From: JABFRJ01 sp031374735 | GTDB lineage: Bacteria > Pseudomonadota > Alphaproteobacteria > Rhizobiales > Hyphomicrobiaceae | Direction of reading: 5' to 3' | NCBI GenBank assembly: GCA_031374735.1 | Contig: JANMGQ010000010.1 | Span: forward strand, 1 to 64,000 | Length of the DNA stretch: 64,000 nucleotides | Shown: in pieces, positions 28,055 to 37,456 of the stretch | Numbering within the stretch: position 1 is the first letter of the stretch | Layout of the letters: each line of letters opens with the position of its first letter | Program-made: the position numbers and the translations under genes | The notes under the pieces: generated by a model | Databases searched by the model: none | Told to the model about the DNA's origin: nothing | Seen by the model: the letters and a program-made list of their open reading frames with translations, nothing else

Positions 28055-29434
28055 TCAGCCGGAGTGTCGTGAGTGTTTTTCTCTTGGCTCAGAGCCGCCA
28101 TCCTGCGCCGTGCGTGGCAGGTCGGCATAGGCCCGATCCAAAGCTGCGAAAAGTTCACGCGCGCTGTCCGACCAGGTGAGCCAGGGCGTCGCAATCCTGG
28201 CGGCGGGCGGCTCTTGGCATACGGCATCGATCTGTGCCGCCAGAGCTGCGACGTCGTCGGCGGGGAAAAACCGGGTGTCCGGTCGGGCGACCTCGCGCAG
28301 CACCGGCAGATCCGTGCAGATGGCGGGCAGCCCGCGGGTTGCGGCTTCCACTATGGGCAGGCCGAAGCCTTCAGCGACACTCGCAAATACGAGCGCCGTC
28401 GACGACCGGTAGAGATGATCAAGATCGGCGTCCGACGCGGCGCGAAGAACGACCAGGCGCCGGTCGCGTTCGGGGTGGGTGTCTAGGCGGGTGAGCAGCG
28501 CCTCGTTGCGCCAAGTCACGGCGCCAACGATGATCAATGCTGCCGTGCCGCCCGCGGCCCAATACCGTTCGAACGCGTCCAGAACCAGCCCGTGTCGTTT
28601 GCGCGGCTCCAATGTGCCAACGACCAGGAAGCGATGCGTTCCAGCCGTGCCGGCAGTTGTGGCGGCAGCGCTGACAGGGCTGATCGCGCGGGCAAGATCG
28701 AGCCCGCTGCCGAGGCGAAAATGCTCAAAGGCCGCAGGCGTGCTGCGCTCAATCGTACGCGTAACATACGCTTCGATCTCCGTTTGCACCGCTTTCGAGA
28801 TGCCGAGAAAGACATGGGCCTTGCGGCAGGCCGCATCGAGTCGTGCCTTGTACAACCGCACGAACTTGCTCGAGTACGTTTCTGGATGCGTGAGAGGGAT
28901 GAGATCGAAGACGACCTGAGCAACGACCCCACCCCGCGCGCTGAAACCGTCGATCCGTTCGAAGGCCTCGCGGTCGTCGCCAAGCACTTCGGCCTGCAGC
29001 AGAATGTCGCCAGCTCCAGCTGTGCTGAGAGCGTCTGGCGACAACGGAAAGCGATGACCGAGGTGGCCGGCAAACGGCCCTGTGCGCACCATCTGCCGCA
29101 GGCGCCGGTGACCCGCCGCGACCCGACCGACCAGCCGAGACCACCTGCGTTTGAGCCGACTTGGCTTCTTGGCTTTGGGTTGATCCGAAAGGGGCTGTTC
29201 GGCGCGCGCTTGAAACTCAGTTGCGGCCTCGACCGCGACGTAGCGATCCGTTTCGAACACCACAAAGCGCACAGTCCAGCCCGACGTAGCCCCGGCTTCG
29301 GCGGCATGGATTGCAATGTTGCGGACGACTCGCTGGACGCCGGTGTTTCGCGTCGAGAACCACGTGCCTGTGCAATCGATATAGACGGTGCCGCGTTTGC
29401 CACGGTCGGCTGCCGAAGGCTGGTCGCTGGTCAT
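28055..29434 (-). CDS. family 4 glycosyltransferase
   Basis: A 459-residue GT-B glycosyltransferase. The C-terminal half has the GT4 features RFLVVGTLEPRKRHGLVLDAF (donor-site lysine region) and FASVAEGFGLPIVEAATRGLPAICTD with the E-x7-E type motif. The N-terminal half begins VYIDCTGTWFSTRNTGVQRVVRN, typical of mannosyl/rhamnosyl-type transferases of O-antigen clusters. It transfers a sugar from a nucleotide donor to a surface glycan. It stands without other polysaccharide genes, 18 bases downstream of the BNR protein gene. Confidence 0.9.
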   Translation of the reverse strand: MTSDQPSAADRGKRGTVYIDCTGTWFSTRNTGVQRVVRNIAIHAAEAGATSGWTVRFVVFETDRYVAVEAATEFQARAEQPLSDQPKAKKPSRLKRRWSRLVGRVAAGHRRLRQMVRTGPFAGHLGHRFPLSPDALSTAGAGDILLQAEVLGDDREAFERIDGFSARGGVVAQVVFDLIPLTHPETYSSKFVRLYKARLDAACRKAHVFLGISKAVQTEIEAYVTRTIERSTPAAFEHFRLGSGLDLARAISPVSAAATTAGTAGTHRFLVVGTLEPRKRHGLVLDAFERYWAAGGTAALIIVGAVTWRNEALLTRLDTHPERDRRLVVLRAASDADLDHLYRSSTALVFASVAEGFGLPIVEAATRGLPAICTDLPVLREVARPDTRFFPADDVAALAAQIDAVCQEPPAARIATPWLTWSDSARELFAALDRAYADLPRTAQDGGSEPREKHSRHSG

Positions 29435-29452
29435 ACCGTTTCCACGCGTGGC

Positions 29453-30556
29453 TCATGCAAAAGTGAGCGCATACACCGGCGGTAGCGTGTGCGTCACGCA
29501 CGACCAAGTGTCACCCTGGTTCTCGCTCACCCACAGGCCGCCTGTCGTCGAGCCGAAGGCGAGGCGGTTGCCTGATGTGTCGATGGCCAAGGCGTGGCGG
29601 TAGACCACGTCATAGGCGTGGTTTTGCGGCAGGCCGTTGGTCAGCACCTCGAACGTCTTGCCGCCATCGCGCGTGCGCGTGACCACAAGCTTGCCGTCGA
29701 CGGGAATGCGCTTCTCGTCCTTGATCTCAGGCACGAACCACGCGGTGTCAGGGTCCGTCGGGTGGGCCGCGACAGCGAAGCCGAACACAGACGGTTTCAC
29801 GTCGATGATCTCGCGGAAGGTCCGGCCCTCGTCGTTGGAGATGAAGATGCCGTTGTGATGTTGCACCCACATGCGCTTCGTATCGCCGCGGCACCAGGCG
29901 AGGTGATGCACATCCTGCGAGTTCGGGTCGTTGGTGTCTTCCGGCGGCACATGGTCTGCGCGCATGCCGGCGCCGCGCTGTTCCCAGGTGTCCCCGCCGT
30001 TCTCTGTAAACCAGACGCCGCCGGTCGAGACGGCGATAGCGACGCGCTTCGACGACTTCGGATCGATCAGAATGGAGTGCAAGCCCGGCAGGTCCATGCC
30101 AGCGCCGTTCCATTGTGGGCGCTTGGGGTGATCCCACAGGCCACGCAGCAAATGCCACGTGGCGCCGTGATCGGTCGATTTGAACAAGCCGCCGGGCATC
30201 GTCCCGCACCACAGTGTGCCGGGCTCGTCCGCGCCAGCTGCAACCAGCGCCCAGATGCGCTGTGTCGACCAGGGAATAGGTTTGCCCCACATGTCGTTCT
30301 GCACGAGACCTTCAGGCCGCGGCGGATAGGCGGGCGTGGCGATTTCCTCAAACGGCTGGCCCTGCTTTGCGCGATGCACTTTGACGCCGAAATGGCCGTG
30401 ATCGAGCGCGGCATAGGTCGTGCCGTCACGCCGGTCGTAAAGCGCCAGCGTGACATTGTCGGCGAGGAAATCCACCTTGGTGATGTCCCAGCCTTTGGCG
30501 CTTTTCGCAACCGTGAACAGGCCTTTGCGCGTCGAGACGAGGAGACGGTCTGACAT
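29453..30556 (-). CDS. BNR/Asp-box beta-propeller protein
   Basis: A 367-residue propeller with five Asp-box repeats: STDHGATW, TENGGDTW, SNDEGRTF, TRDGGKTF and SENQGDTW. Such proteins look like sialidases but most lack the sialidase catalytic residues, and none is evident here. It has no signal peptide, so it is probably cytoplasmic. Its start is three bases from the end of a MoaD-like gene, with GGAGG in front, so the two form an operon. Pairing of a BNR propeller with a ubiquitin-like protein recurs in other bacteria, but the role is not known to me. Confidence 0.85.
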   Translation of the reverse strand: MSDRLLVSTRKGLFTVAKSAKGWDITKVDFLADNVTLALYDRRDGTTYAALDHGHFGVKVHRAKQGQPFEEIATPAYPPRPEGLVQNDMWGKPIPWSTQRIWALVAAGADEPGTLWCGTMPGGLFKSTDHGATWHLLRGLWDHPKRPQWNGAGMDLPGLHSILIDPKSSKRVAIAVSTGGVWFTENGGDTWEQRGAGMRADHVPPEDTNDPNSQDVHHLAWCRGDTKRMWVQHHNGIFISNDEGRTFREIIDVKPSVFGFAVAAHPTDPDTAWFVPEIKDEKRIPVDGKLVVTRTRDGGKTFEVLTNGLPQNHAYDVVYRHALAIDTSGNRLAFGSTTGGLWVSENQGDTWSCVTHTLPPVYALTFA

Positions 30557-30558
30557 GA

Positions 30559-30879
30559 TCAACCTCCGGACAGGGCTTGAAAGACGTAGACGGAACTGTG
30601 CGCGCCGACAGCATCGGACAGGCGCTCGCGGTCCGCAATCTGCCGGCCATCGACGAAGATGGTCATGTGCCGACGCAGCGCGCCCTGGTCATCAAGAACG
30701 TAGCCACGCGCTCGCGGATTGCCAACAAAAACCGCGTCGAGCACCTCACGCACCGTTTCTCCTGGCGCTTGCGTATCCGGGCAAGCGACGTGGCGCTGGA
30801 TGTTCGGCGTGAAGGCGACTTTGGGCATCTGCCTAACCAAATTTACCGGCCCGATTTTCATGTCACGATTTTCATGCAC
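30559..30879 (-). CDS. MoaD/ThiS-like ubiquitin-fold protein
   Basis: A protein of about 106 residues with the beta-grasp fold of sulfur carriers. The core reads MPKVAFTPNIQRHVACP, GETVREVLDAVF, then VDGRQIADRERLSDAV and VYVFQALSGG. The C-terminal Gly-Gly is the feature needed for adenylation and thiocarboxylate or conjugate formation. The start is uncertain: GTG at 30879 has AGGAG five bases upstream, while ATGs at 30861 and 30831 are also in frame. No MoeB/ThiF-like activating gene is adjacent. Coupled to the BNR protein gene downstream. Confidence 0.82.
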   Translation of the reverse strand: MHENRDMKIGPVNLVRQMPKVAFTPNIQRHVACPDTQAPGETVREVLDAVFVGNPRARGYVLDDQGALRRHMTIFVDGRQIADRERLSDAVGAHSSVYVFQALSGG

Positions 30880-30890
30880 TGTCTCTCCTG

Positions 30891-32123
30891 ATGCATACGA
30901 CCGCTGCCGCCCCGCGTCTGTTTTTCGGCTGGAAAGTCGTCGGGGCGGCGTTTGTGGTGGCTGTGTTTGCCTGGGGGCTCGGGTTCTACGGACCGTCGAT
31001 CTATGTGAGCCAGCTCGTGCGCGAGCGCGGTTGGCCGATCTCACTCGTGTCGGGCGCCATCACGGTCCACTTCCTGTTCAGCGCGCTCCTTGTTCTTGGT
31101 CTTGACGAGGCGCACCGCCGTCTTGGCATCGCACGCGTCACACGGATGGGGGTGGTGGCGTTTGGGCTTGGCGCCATGGGCTTCGCCCACGCGCAAGAGA
31201 TCTGGCACCTCTATGTGGCAGCGCTGTTCACCGGCACGGGCTGGGCGGTTCTGAGCGGGGCCGCCATCAATGCGTTCGTGGCGCCATGGTTTGCCAAGAA
31301 GCGCGCGCTGGCGCTCTCGCATGCCTATAACGGCGCGAGCATCGGCGGTGTCCTCATGACGCCCGTGTGGACGTCGCTGATTTCGGCATTCGGTTTCGAG
31401 ACGGCCTCGATCGTGATCGCGGCCGGCGGGCTGCTGATCTTGTGGCCGCTGGCGGGCGCAGTGTTGGGGCAAACGCCAGCGCGAGTTGGCGTCTTGCCGG
31501 ATGGAGCGCTGCGGCAATTGCCAACGTTCTTTCCGGCCGAAGTCGAGCTCCCGCCACGCACGCGAGCGGAGCTGCTCCGGGATCGAAGGTTCTCGTCGCT
31601 CTCAATTGCCTACGCGATCGGTATTTTTGCGCAGATGGGGCTGATCACGCACCTGATCTTGCGTCTCACGCCAGACCTCGGTGCCACGCTGTCGGCGTTG
31701 TGCCTGTCTCTTGCGACCGTGTGCGCGATCGTTGGACGGTTTGCACTCGCGTGGTTCGTCGGCGAAGGGCGCCGGCGCTTGGCGGGCGCGGTCAACTTCC
31801 TGATCCAGGCAACTGGGGTCGGTTTGCTTGTCATCGGCACGTCGGCGGAGGCGTTAATCGGCGGCTGTGTGTTGGTCGGGCTTGGCGTCGGCAACCTGCT
31901 GTCGTTGCCGCCATTGATCTTGCAGAGCGAGCACCGGCCGGTCGACATCGGGCGCGCGCTCGCTTTGCTGACAGCCATCAATCAGGTTGTGTTCGCTTTC
32001 GCCCCGGGCGCGTTTGGGCTGTTGCGGGATGTGACGGGTAGCTACGCGGTGCCGTTCCTGCTGGCGGCCGTGGCGCAGATACTGTCGGCTGCGATTGTCG
32101 TTTGGGGCGGCGTGAAAAAATGA
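30891..32123 (+). CDS. MFS transporter
   Basis: A 410-residue major facilitator with twelve likely helices. It begins RLFFGWKVVGAAFVVAVFAWGLGFYG, the usual first helix of oxalate/formate-antiporter-like and monocarboxylate-type MFS members, and has a long central loop (QTPARVGVLPDG ... PPRTRAELLRD) before helix 7. Substrate unknown. It starts only about a dozen bases from the divergent MoaD-like gene, so the two genes must share or overlap promoter elements. Confidence 0.88.
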   Translation: MHTTAAAPRLFFGWKVVGAAFVVAVFAWGLGFYGPSIYVSQLVRERGWPISLVSGAITVHFLFSALLVLGLDEAHRRLGIARVTRMGVVAFGLGAMGFAHAQEIWHLYVAALFTGTGWAVLSGAAINAFVAPWFAKKRALALSHAYNGASIGGVLMTPVWTSLISAFGFETASIVIAAGGLLILWPLAGAVLGQTPARVGVLPDGALRQLPTFFPAEVELPPRTRAELLRDRRFSSLSIAYAIGIFAQMGLITHLILRLTPDLGATLSALCLSLATVCAIVGRFALAWFVGEGRRRLAGAVNFLIQATGVGLLVIGTSAEALIGGCVLVGLGVGNLLSLPPLILQSEHRPVDIGRALALLTAINQVVFAFAPGAFGLLRDVTGSYAVPFLLAAVAQILSAAIVVWGGVKK

Positions 32124-32325
32124 TGAAAATCCAGGCATCACCGCCCAAGCCTTGCCCATTTGAGCGCCTTGAAAATAAGCCGAACGCCGCGAAACAAGTC
32201 AATTTTACCGCACTGTTGCAATTCTGTGACCTGCCGCTGAAACCATTGATATTCCGGCTGTTTCCCGTTGTCACTCGGACGCCGCCGGGCGACACAGTGC
32301 ATACAACGTGTGGCGGGAGAGTAAA

Positions 32326-33120
32326 ATGCGTGGCAATTTTGGGTTCGCGGCGTTTGTCGCTGGGGTGGTTGTGTGCGGCGGCGCCGTCGCGCAGGAAAAG
32401 CCCGCACTGAGCTACTCGTTCAATGTGGCCATTACTTCGGATTATGTGTTCCGCGGTTTCTCTCAATCCGCCGAGCGCCCGACAGGGCAGGCCGGCCTGG
32501 ATGTCGCCTACGGCAAGTTCTACGCGGGTGTTTGGGCGTCCGGCATCGATTTCGGAAATGAGGTTCCGGGCGGCGGCCCAACAGCACGGGCCGAGGTTGA
32601 TCTGTATGCCGGCTACAAGCCCGAGTTCGCTGGCTTCAACTTTGACTTTGGCCTCATCTACTACGCGTATCCCGGTGCTCGCGACAAACGCTTGACGACG
32701 CTGTTCGATAAGGAAGCCGACTACGTCGAGCTGAAGGCTGGCGTCAGCCGCGAAGTGGTAAAGAACCTGTCGTTGGCCGCAACGCTGTTCTGGTCGCCTG
32801 AGTACACGAACGGAACCGGCAAAGTGTGGACAGGGGAAGTTGGCGCGACATACACCCTGCCACAGTTCGGCATCGTGACTCCGAGCCTGAGCGCCCTTTA
32901 CGGCTATCAGAAGGGCAACACAGACCGCTTCACCGCGATCGTCGCCAACGGCGGCAACACCTACAGCTATTGGAATGCGGGCGTCACCTTTGGCATCGAG
33001 AAGTTCTCGCTCGACCTTCGCTATTGGGACACCAACATCAAGGACACCGGCGGGTTCTGCACGGGCACAGTGTTCCAGTGCGACCAGCGCTTCATGGGCA
33101 CCTTCAAGTTCACCTACTGA
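32326..33120 (+). CDS. TorF-family outer-membrane porin
   Basis: A 264-residue protein with a signal peptide ending GGAVAQ and a mature part of alternating beta strands closing with a C-terminal aromatic (FKFTY), as in outer-membrane barrels. The start of the mature chain, LSYSFNVAITSDYVFRGFSQS, is the signature of the TorF family (TIGR02001). The ATG at 32326 has GGGAG upstream. It is a single gene with its own terminator. It probably forms a diffusion pore; the solute is unknown. Confidence 0.9.
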   Translation: MRGNFGFAAFVAGVVVCGGAVAQEKPALSYSFNVAITSDYVFRGFSQSAERPTGQAGLDVAYGKFYAGVWASGIDFGNEVPGGGPTARAEVDLYAGYKPEFAGFNFDFGLIYYAYPGARDKRLTTLFDKEADYVELKAGVSREVVKNLSLAATLFWSPEYTNGTGKVWTGEVGATYTLPQFGIVTPSLSALYGYQKGNTDRFTAIVANGGNTYSYWNAGVTFGIEKFSLDLRYWDTNIKDTGGFCTGTVFQCDQRFMGTFKFTY

Positions 33121-33145
33121 TATCGCAGCTGACACACGCCACACG

Positions 33146-33174
33146 ATCGGGACCGCGAGGGCCCGATTGCTTTT
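33146..33174 (+). terminator. rho-independent terminator of the porin gene
   Basis: Stem atcggg (33146-33151) with cccgat (33162-33167), extended by two inner C-G pairs across a mismatch, followed by tgctttt. It begins 26 bases past the stop codon. Confidence 0.65.
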
Positions 33175-33230
33175 CGGGTCGCCGCGCCTTGGGCCGCATG
33201 CTTTGAGAGGCGGCACCCAGGAGCCCAAGT

Positions 33231-34445
33231 GTGACCCAAACCATCGACAGCCGCTTTCCAACTCTGGCGACGGCTGCAACAGCCGCCCACGTCGCCGACC
33301 AGTTTGTGCTGGCCGCCTTGCCGCTGATCCTGACCGCTGCGGGCGCATCGGCCGGCTTGGTCAGCGCCGTGGTCGCGGCACAGGCCGCAGCGTGGCTGGT
33401 GGTGTCGCTACCGGCTGGCGTTCTGGCAGACCGTCTGTCGCGCCGTTCCATCATGATTGCTGGCGCACTGCTTATCTTTGTGGGTGCTGGGGTCGGCTTC
33501 ATCGCCACGCAAGATGGGGCTGCCAATGCTGTCCTGATGGCTGTCGCTGGATTCTTGTGCTCGGCCGGTGTGGTCCTTCAGGTCCTGTCCGTCTTCGCGC
33601 TTCTCCCGCGCCTCGCTGCCGGGCACGGCATTGCGCGAGCCAATGCCACTTTAGAGTTTTGCCGCGCCTCAGCGGCGCTCACCGCGCCCTTTGCTGCGGG
33701 CATATTGGTGTCACGTGGCTACGGAGCGGCGGCATTTGCCGTCGCGCTGGTCGCCGGCATCGTGTCGATGATCGCCGTCCTCGGCTTGCCCCGCGAAGCG
33801 CCACAGGTCGCAAGTGGCATGTCGATGTTGCAATCGATCCGCGATGGTGCGCGCTTCGTGTGGCAGCAGCCGATCCTGCGCGCCATCGGCCTGTGCGCTT
33901 TGGCCTGGAACTCGGCCTTCTTCGCCATGACAGCCGTGCTGGCCCCGTATGCACAGCAGCTGTTCGGTGGCGGGTTTGAGCTGATCGTCGGCCAGGCCTG
34001 GGCTTGCTATGGGGCAGGCGCCTTGCTCGGCGCAGCCGTTGCGCCGACGGCGCTGCGCAAACTGCCAACCGGATTTCTGTTCGTATTCGGCCCTGTCTCT
34101 TCGCTCGCCGGTGTGCTGGCCTTGGCGTTGCTGGCGCCGCGCATCGGGGCCGTGGGCCTCTATATCGGCCTGTTCTCGCTTGGCTTTGGCCCGATGCTGT
34201 GGCTGGTGCTGCAAACCAGCGTGCGCCAGATGCTGACCCCAAAAGATATGCTGGGCCGCGTTGCCGCGACGCTGACGACGGCGATCTATGGGGTGCGTCC
34301 GCTTGGAGCGCTGGCGGCAGGCGCGGTGGCAACCGGCTATGGCACGGCCGCCGCTGTATGGCTGGCCGCGCTTCTGTTTGGCCTCTCAGTGATTGCCATT
34401 CTGCGCTCACCGGCGCCGGCCATGACCGAAATGCCGGCCACCTAG
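33231..34445 (+). CDS. MFS transporter, DHA3-like
   Basis: A 404-residue major facilitator of the MFS_3/TetV type. ADQFVLAALPLILTAAGASAGLV and VSLPAGVLADRLSRRSIMIAGALL, with the loop 2-3 motif GVLADRLSRR, are typical of efflux proteins. Twelve helices can be traced. It starts with GTG at 33231. Likely a drug or metabolite exporter; no regulator is next to it. Confidence 0.88.
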   Translation: MTQTIDSRFPTLATAATAAHVADQFVLAALPLILTAAGASAGLVSAVVAAQAAAWLVVSLPAGVLADRLSRRSIMIAGALLIFVGAGVGFIATQDGAANAVLMAVAGFLCSAGVVLQVLSVFALLPRLAAGHGIARANATLEFCRASAALTAPFAAGILVSRGYGAAAFAVALVAGIVSMIAVLGLPREAPQVASGMSMLQSIRDGARFVWQQPILRAIGLCALAWNSAFFAMTAVLAPYAQQLFGGGFELIVGQAWACYGAGALLGAAVAPTALRKLPTGFLFVFGPVSSLAGVLALALLAPRIGAVGLYIGLFSLGFGPMLWLVLQTSVRQMLTPKDMLGRVAATLTTAIYGVRPLGALAAGAVATGYGTAAAVWLAALLFGLSVIAILRSPAPAMTEMPAT

Positions 34446-34590
34446 CTAGGGCGCCGAGTTTATCGAAGCCAGGCCTATCGAAGCTGTTGAAACCTCGGGA
34501 AAGACTCGCGGTATCGCGTCGTTGGCAGTTGCATGAACGGATGGATCGGCAACACTGAAGGATATCGATTCGATAACGGGATAATGCACG

Positions 34591-36000
34591 ATGGACACGC
34601 TCGCTGCGAATGATCTGCAGATGGACGCGCCAGGTATTGGACCAGGAACTGGTCACGACGTGGTCGTGTTCGGCTCGATTGGTATGATTGCCGCCGCCAC
34701 GGGTCTTGGCGTGTTTTACGAGGCCGGCGCGGCCGGATGGCTCGCGGTGACGGCGGGCAGCTTGACCGCCTTGGTTCTTTCCGCGGGTCACCTCGGGTTG
34801 ACTGCGCCGCAATCGCCGCCCGCAAAGAGACGCGCCATGCCGAAAGAGCCTCGCGCGATGGCGACGCCACAGCAGGCGAATCGGCCTGCAACACCGTCGC
34901 CAGTCGAAGGGGATGTCAAAACCAGCAACGACCGCGCGTCTGAACCGGCAACACTCCATGCGCGCCAGCCGATGCACGCCCTGCCGCCGCCGAAAATGGC
35001 AGAGGCTGCACCCGCGGTCCCGTCCTCACCAATCTCAACGGCCCCGAAGGCACGAGCCGACATCGAACTGGCCGAGCTTGAAGCGCTCGTACGACAGATG
35101 GCGGCAGGCGTCCCTGGCGCGAAAGCCGTGCATCCGGACCCAGACCGTGCGGCATCCGTTAGCCCTGCCAGCACAGCACCGACGCCAGTCGCTCACGAGG
35201 CGCGTCATACAACTCCGTCTTTGCGTGTTGGATTCGGCGCGCCAGCCGTAGCAGCCGACGTCGGGGCGCGGGTTGCAACAGCCATTGCAGAGGCGCGCGT
35301 CAATGTTCTGCTGGCACCCATCCAGAGTCTCACCGAACAGCGGGCAAGCCATTTCGAAGTGATCATGCGCTTGTGCGACGAGAGCGGCGAGGCGCTGGCT
35401 GACTCTGAAGTGGCAGAAGTCGCACGCGCGACGGGGCTCGCTGGCGCCATCGACGCCCTGAAGTTGCCACGCGTCGCCCGCGTTGCCCGCAAGGTTCAGG
35501 GGCGCGGAGGGGCGCCTGCGGATGTGCTCGCGGGCGTGTTCGGCGACAGTCTCACCGACAAAGCCTTTATCGATGCCCTCGACGCCGCCATGGGCGGCCC
35601 GACGCCGCCGCCGGTGGTTTTGTCGTTCACTCAGGCGGACGTGCGTGCCTTCGGCCGGGTGCACTGGTGGGCCTTGGCGACGCTGGCCGATATCGGCCTG
35701 CATTTCGCCATCGCTGATCTCACCGATCTCGACATGGACTTCGATCTGCTGGCCGCGCGCGGGTTCACGTTCGCCAAGCTTGACGCCGATGTGTTTCTCA
35801 ATGGCCTGCCACACGGTGCATCTGTGATCCCGGCCGCGGACTTGACGCGCCATCTCTCGACCGTCGGTCTGCAGATCATTGTTGCCAGCATCGCGGCACA
35901 AGATCAGATGGACCGCATCACCGCCTGCGGCGTCAGTCTTGGCCAGGGCGCGCTGTTTGGCGAACCCAAGCCGGTGCGGCGCGATATTCTCGAAGGCTGA
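34591..36000 (+). CDS. membrane protein with degenerate EAL domain
   Basis: A 469-residue protein. Two hydrophobic segments (VVVFGSIGMIAAATGLGVF at 24-42 and AAGWLAVTAGSLTALVLSAGHL at 47-68) anchor it; a Pro/Ala-rich linker with coiled-coil potential follows; residues about 225-469 have the EAL phosphodiesterase fold. The EAL signature is EVI in HFEVIMRL, and the DDFGTG loop is replaced by TDLDMDFD, though the KxD motif (AKLDADVF) remains. It is therefore probably a non-catalytic c-di-GMP receptor or scaffold rather than a phosphodiesterase. It converges on fabF with four bases between. Confidence 0.8.
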   Translation: MDTLAANDLQMDAPGIGPGTGHDVVVFGSIGMIAAATGLGVFYEAGAAGWLAVTAGSLTALVLSAGHLGLTAPQSPPAKRRAMPKEPRAMATPQQANRPATPSPVEGDVKTSNDRASEPATLHARQPMHALPPPKMAEAAPAVPSSPISTAPKARADIELAELEALVRQMAAGVPGAKAVHPDPDRAASVSPASTAPTPVAHEARHTTPSLRVGFGAPAVAADVGARVATAIAEARVNVLLAPIQSLTEQRASHFEVIMRLCDESGEALADSEVAEVARATGLAGAIDALKLPRVARVARKVQGRGGAPADVLAGVFGDSLTDKAFIDALDAAMGGPTPPPVVLSFTQADVRAFGRVHWWALATLADIGLHFAIADLTDLDMDFDLLAARGFTFAKLDADVFLNGLPHGASVIPAADLTRHLSTVGLQIIVASIAAQDQMDRITACGVSLGQGALFGEPKPVRRDILEG

Positions 36001-36004
36001 GGGG

Positions 36005-37273
36005 TCACACGCGGCTGAAAATCACACTTGCGTTGGTGCCGCCAAAGCCGAACGAGTTCGAAAGCGCGATATCGACGTTTCGCTTTTTCGCGGTGTGCGG
36101 CACGAGGTCGATCGCGGTCTGCACATCGGGATTGTCGAGGTTCAGCGTCGGCGGGACGACGTTGTCGCGGATGGCGAGGATCGAAAAGATCGCCTCCACC
36201 GCGCCGGCTGCGCCCAGCAGATGGCCGATGGCCGACTTGGTCGACGACATGGCAAGCTTCGACGCCGCGTTGCCGAACACGCGCTCGACGGCACCAAGCT
36301 CGATCGTGTCGGCCATGGTCGAGGTGCCGTGAGCGTTCACATATCCGATCTCGCTCGGGTCGATGCCGGCGCGCTTGATGGCCGCGCGCATGCAGCGATA
36401 GGCGCCGTCGCCATCTTCGGACGGTGCCGTGATGTGGAACGCGTCGCCCGAGAGTCCGTAGCCGGTCACCTCGGCATAGATCCGCGCGCCGCGCGCCTTG
36501 GCGTGCTCGTAGTCTTCCAACACGACGATGCCGGCCCCTTCGCCCATGACGAAGCCATCGCGGTCCTTGTCGTAGGGGCGCGAGGCCCTTTGCGGCGTGT
36601 CGTTGTAGATGGTCGCGAGTGCGCGGCAGGCGGCGAAGCCGGCCATGCCGATCCGGCAGATGGGACTCTCGGCACCGCCAGCCACCATCACATCCGCATC
36701 GCCAAGCGCGATCAAACGCGCGGCATCGCCGATCGCGTGTGCGCCCGTCGAGCATGCGGTAACGACGGCGTGGTTCGGCCCCTTGAGGCCGTGGCGAATA
36801 GAAATCTGTCCGCCGGAGAGGTTGATCAGGCGGCCCGGCACGAAGAACGGGCTGAGGCGACGCGGGCCTTTTTCTTTCACCAGGATCGCCCCGTCAGCGA
36901 TACCGCTGAGGCCACCGATGCCGGAGCCGACCAGCACACCCGTGCGTTCCTGCTTGTCCTTGGTGTCGGCTTTCCATCCGGCGTCGGCGAGAGCTTCCTC
37001 GGCAGCCGCCATGCCATAGATGATAAAGTCATCGACCTTTCGGCTCTCTTTGGGCTCCATCCAATCATCAGGATTGAACTTGCCCTCGGCCTTGCCGCCG
37101 CCGCGCGGCACGAAGCAGGCGATCTGCGCTGTGATGTCGGACACCTCGAACTCGGTGATGCGACGCGCACCGTTCTTGGACTCGAGAATGTTCTTCCAGG
37201 TTGTCCCAACACCAACGCCAAGAGGCGTGACCAGTCCCAGACCTGTGACAACGACGCGGCGCAGTTCGGCCAT
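36005..37273 (-). CDS. fabF: beta-ketoacyl-ACP synthase II
   Basis: A 422-residue condensing enzyme of fatty-acid elongation: it adds malonyl-ACP units to acyl-ACP. RRVVVTGLGLVTPLGVGV is the N-terminal signature. The catalytic Cys is in VTACSTGAHAIGDAA and the two His in NAHGTST and GHLLGAAGAVEA. The start at 37273 has AGGAG eight bases upstream. No acpP gene is adjacent, so this may be a second FabF-type enzyme used for a special acyl chain, such as very long chains of lipid A. The neighbouring fatty-acid hydroxylase gene fits that. Confidence 0.93.
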   Translation of the reverse strand: MAELRRVVVTGLGLVTPLGVGVGTTWKNILESKNGARRITEFEVSDITAQIACFVPRGGGKAEGKFNPDDWMEPKESRKVDDFIIYGMAAAEEALADAGWKADTKDKQERTGVLVGSGIGGLSGIADGAILVKEKGPRRLSPFFVPGRLINLSGGQISIRHGLKGPNHAVVTACSTGAHAIGDAARLIALGDADVMVAGGAESPICRIGMAGFAACRALATIYNDTPQRASRPYDKDRDGFVMGEGAGIVVLEDYEHAKARGARIYAEVTGYGLSGDAFHITAPSEDGDGAYRCMRAAIKRAGIDPSEIGYVNAHGTSTMADTIELGAVERVFGNAASKLAMSSTKSAIGHLLGAAGAVEAIFSILAIRDNVVPPTLNLDNPDVQTAIDLVPHTAKKRNVDIALSNSFGFGGTNASVIFSRV

Positions 37274-37456
37274 TTCGATAGCTCCTGGTATGCTTTTGAG
37301 CGCGACGTTAATGGGATGCGGCGGCAACGCCAAGGGGAAGATCGTCTTTCTGGCTTGTGCAGCTGATGCTTGTTGGCAAGCCAATGGGCCGGGCGACTCT
37401 CTGGAAAAGACGAACCTTAACGGCATCTTAGCTCGATACACGTAGAACCAGAGCTG

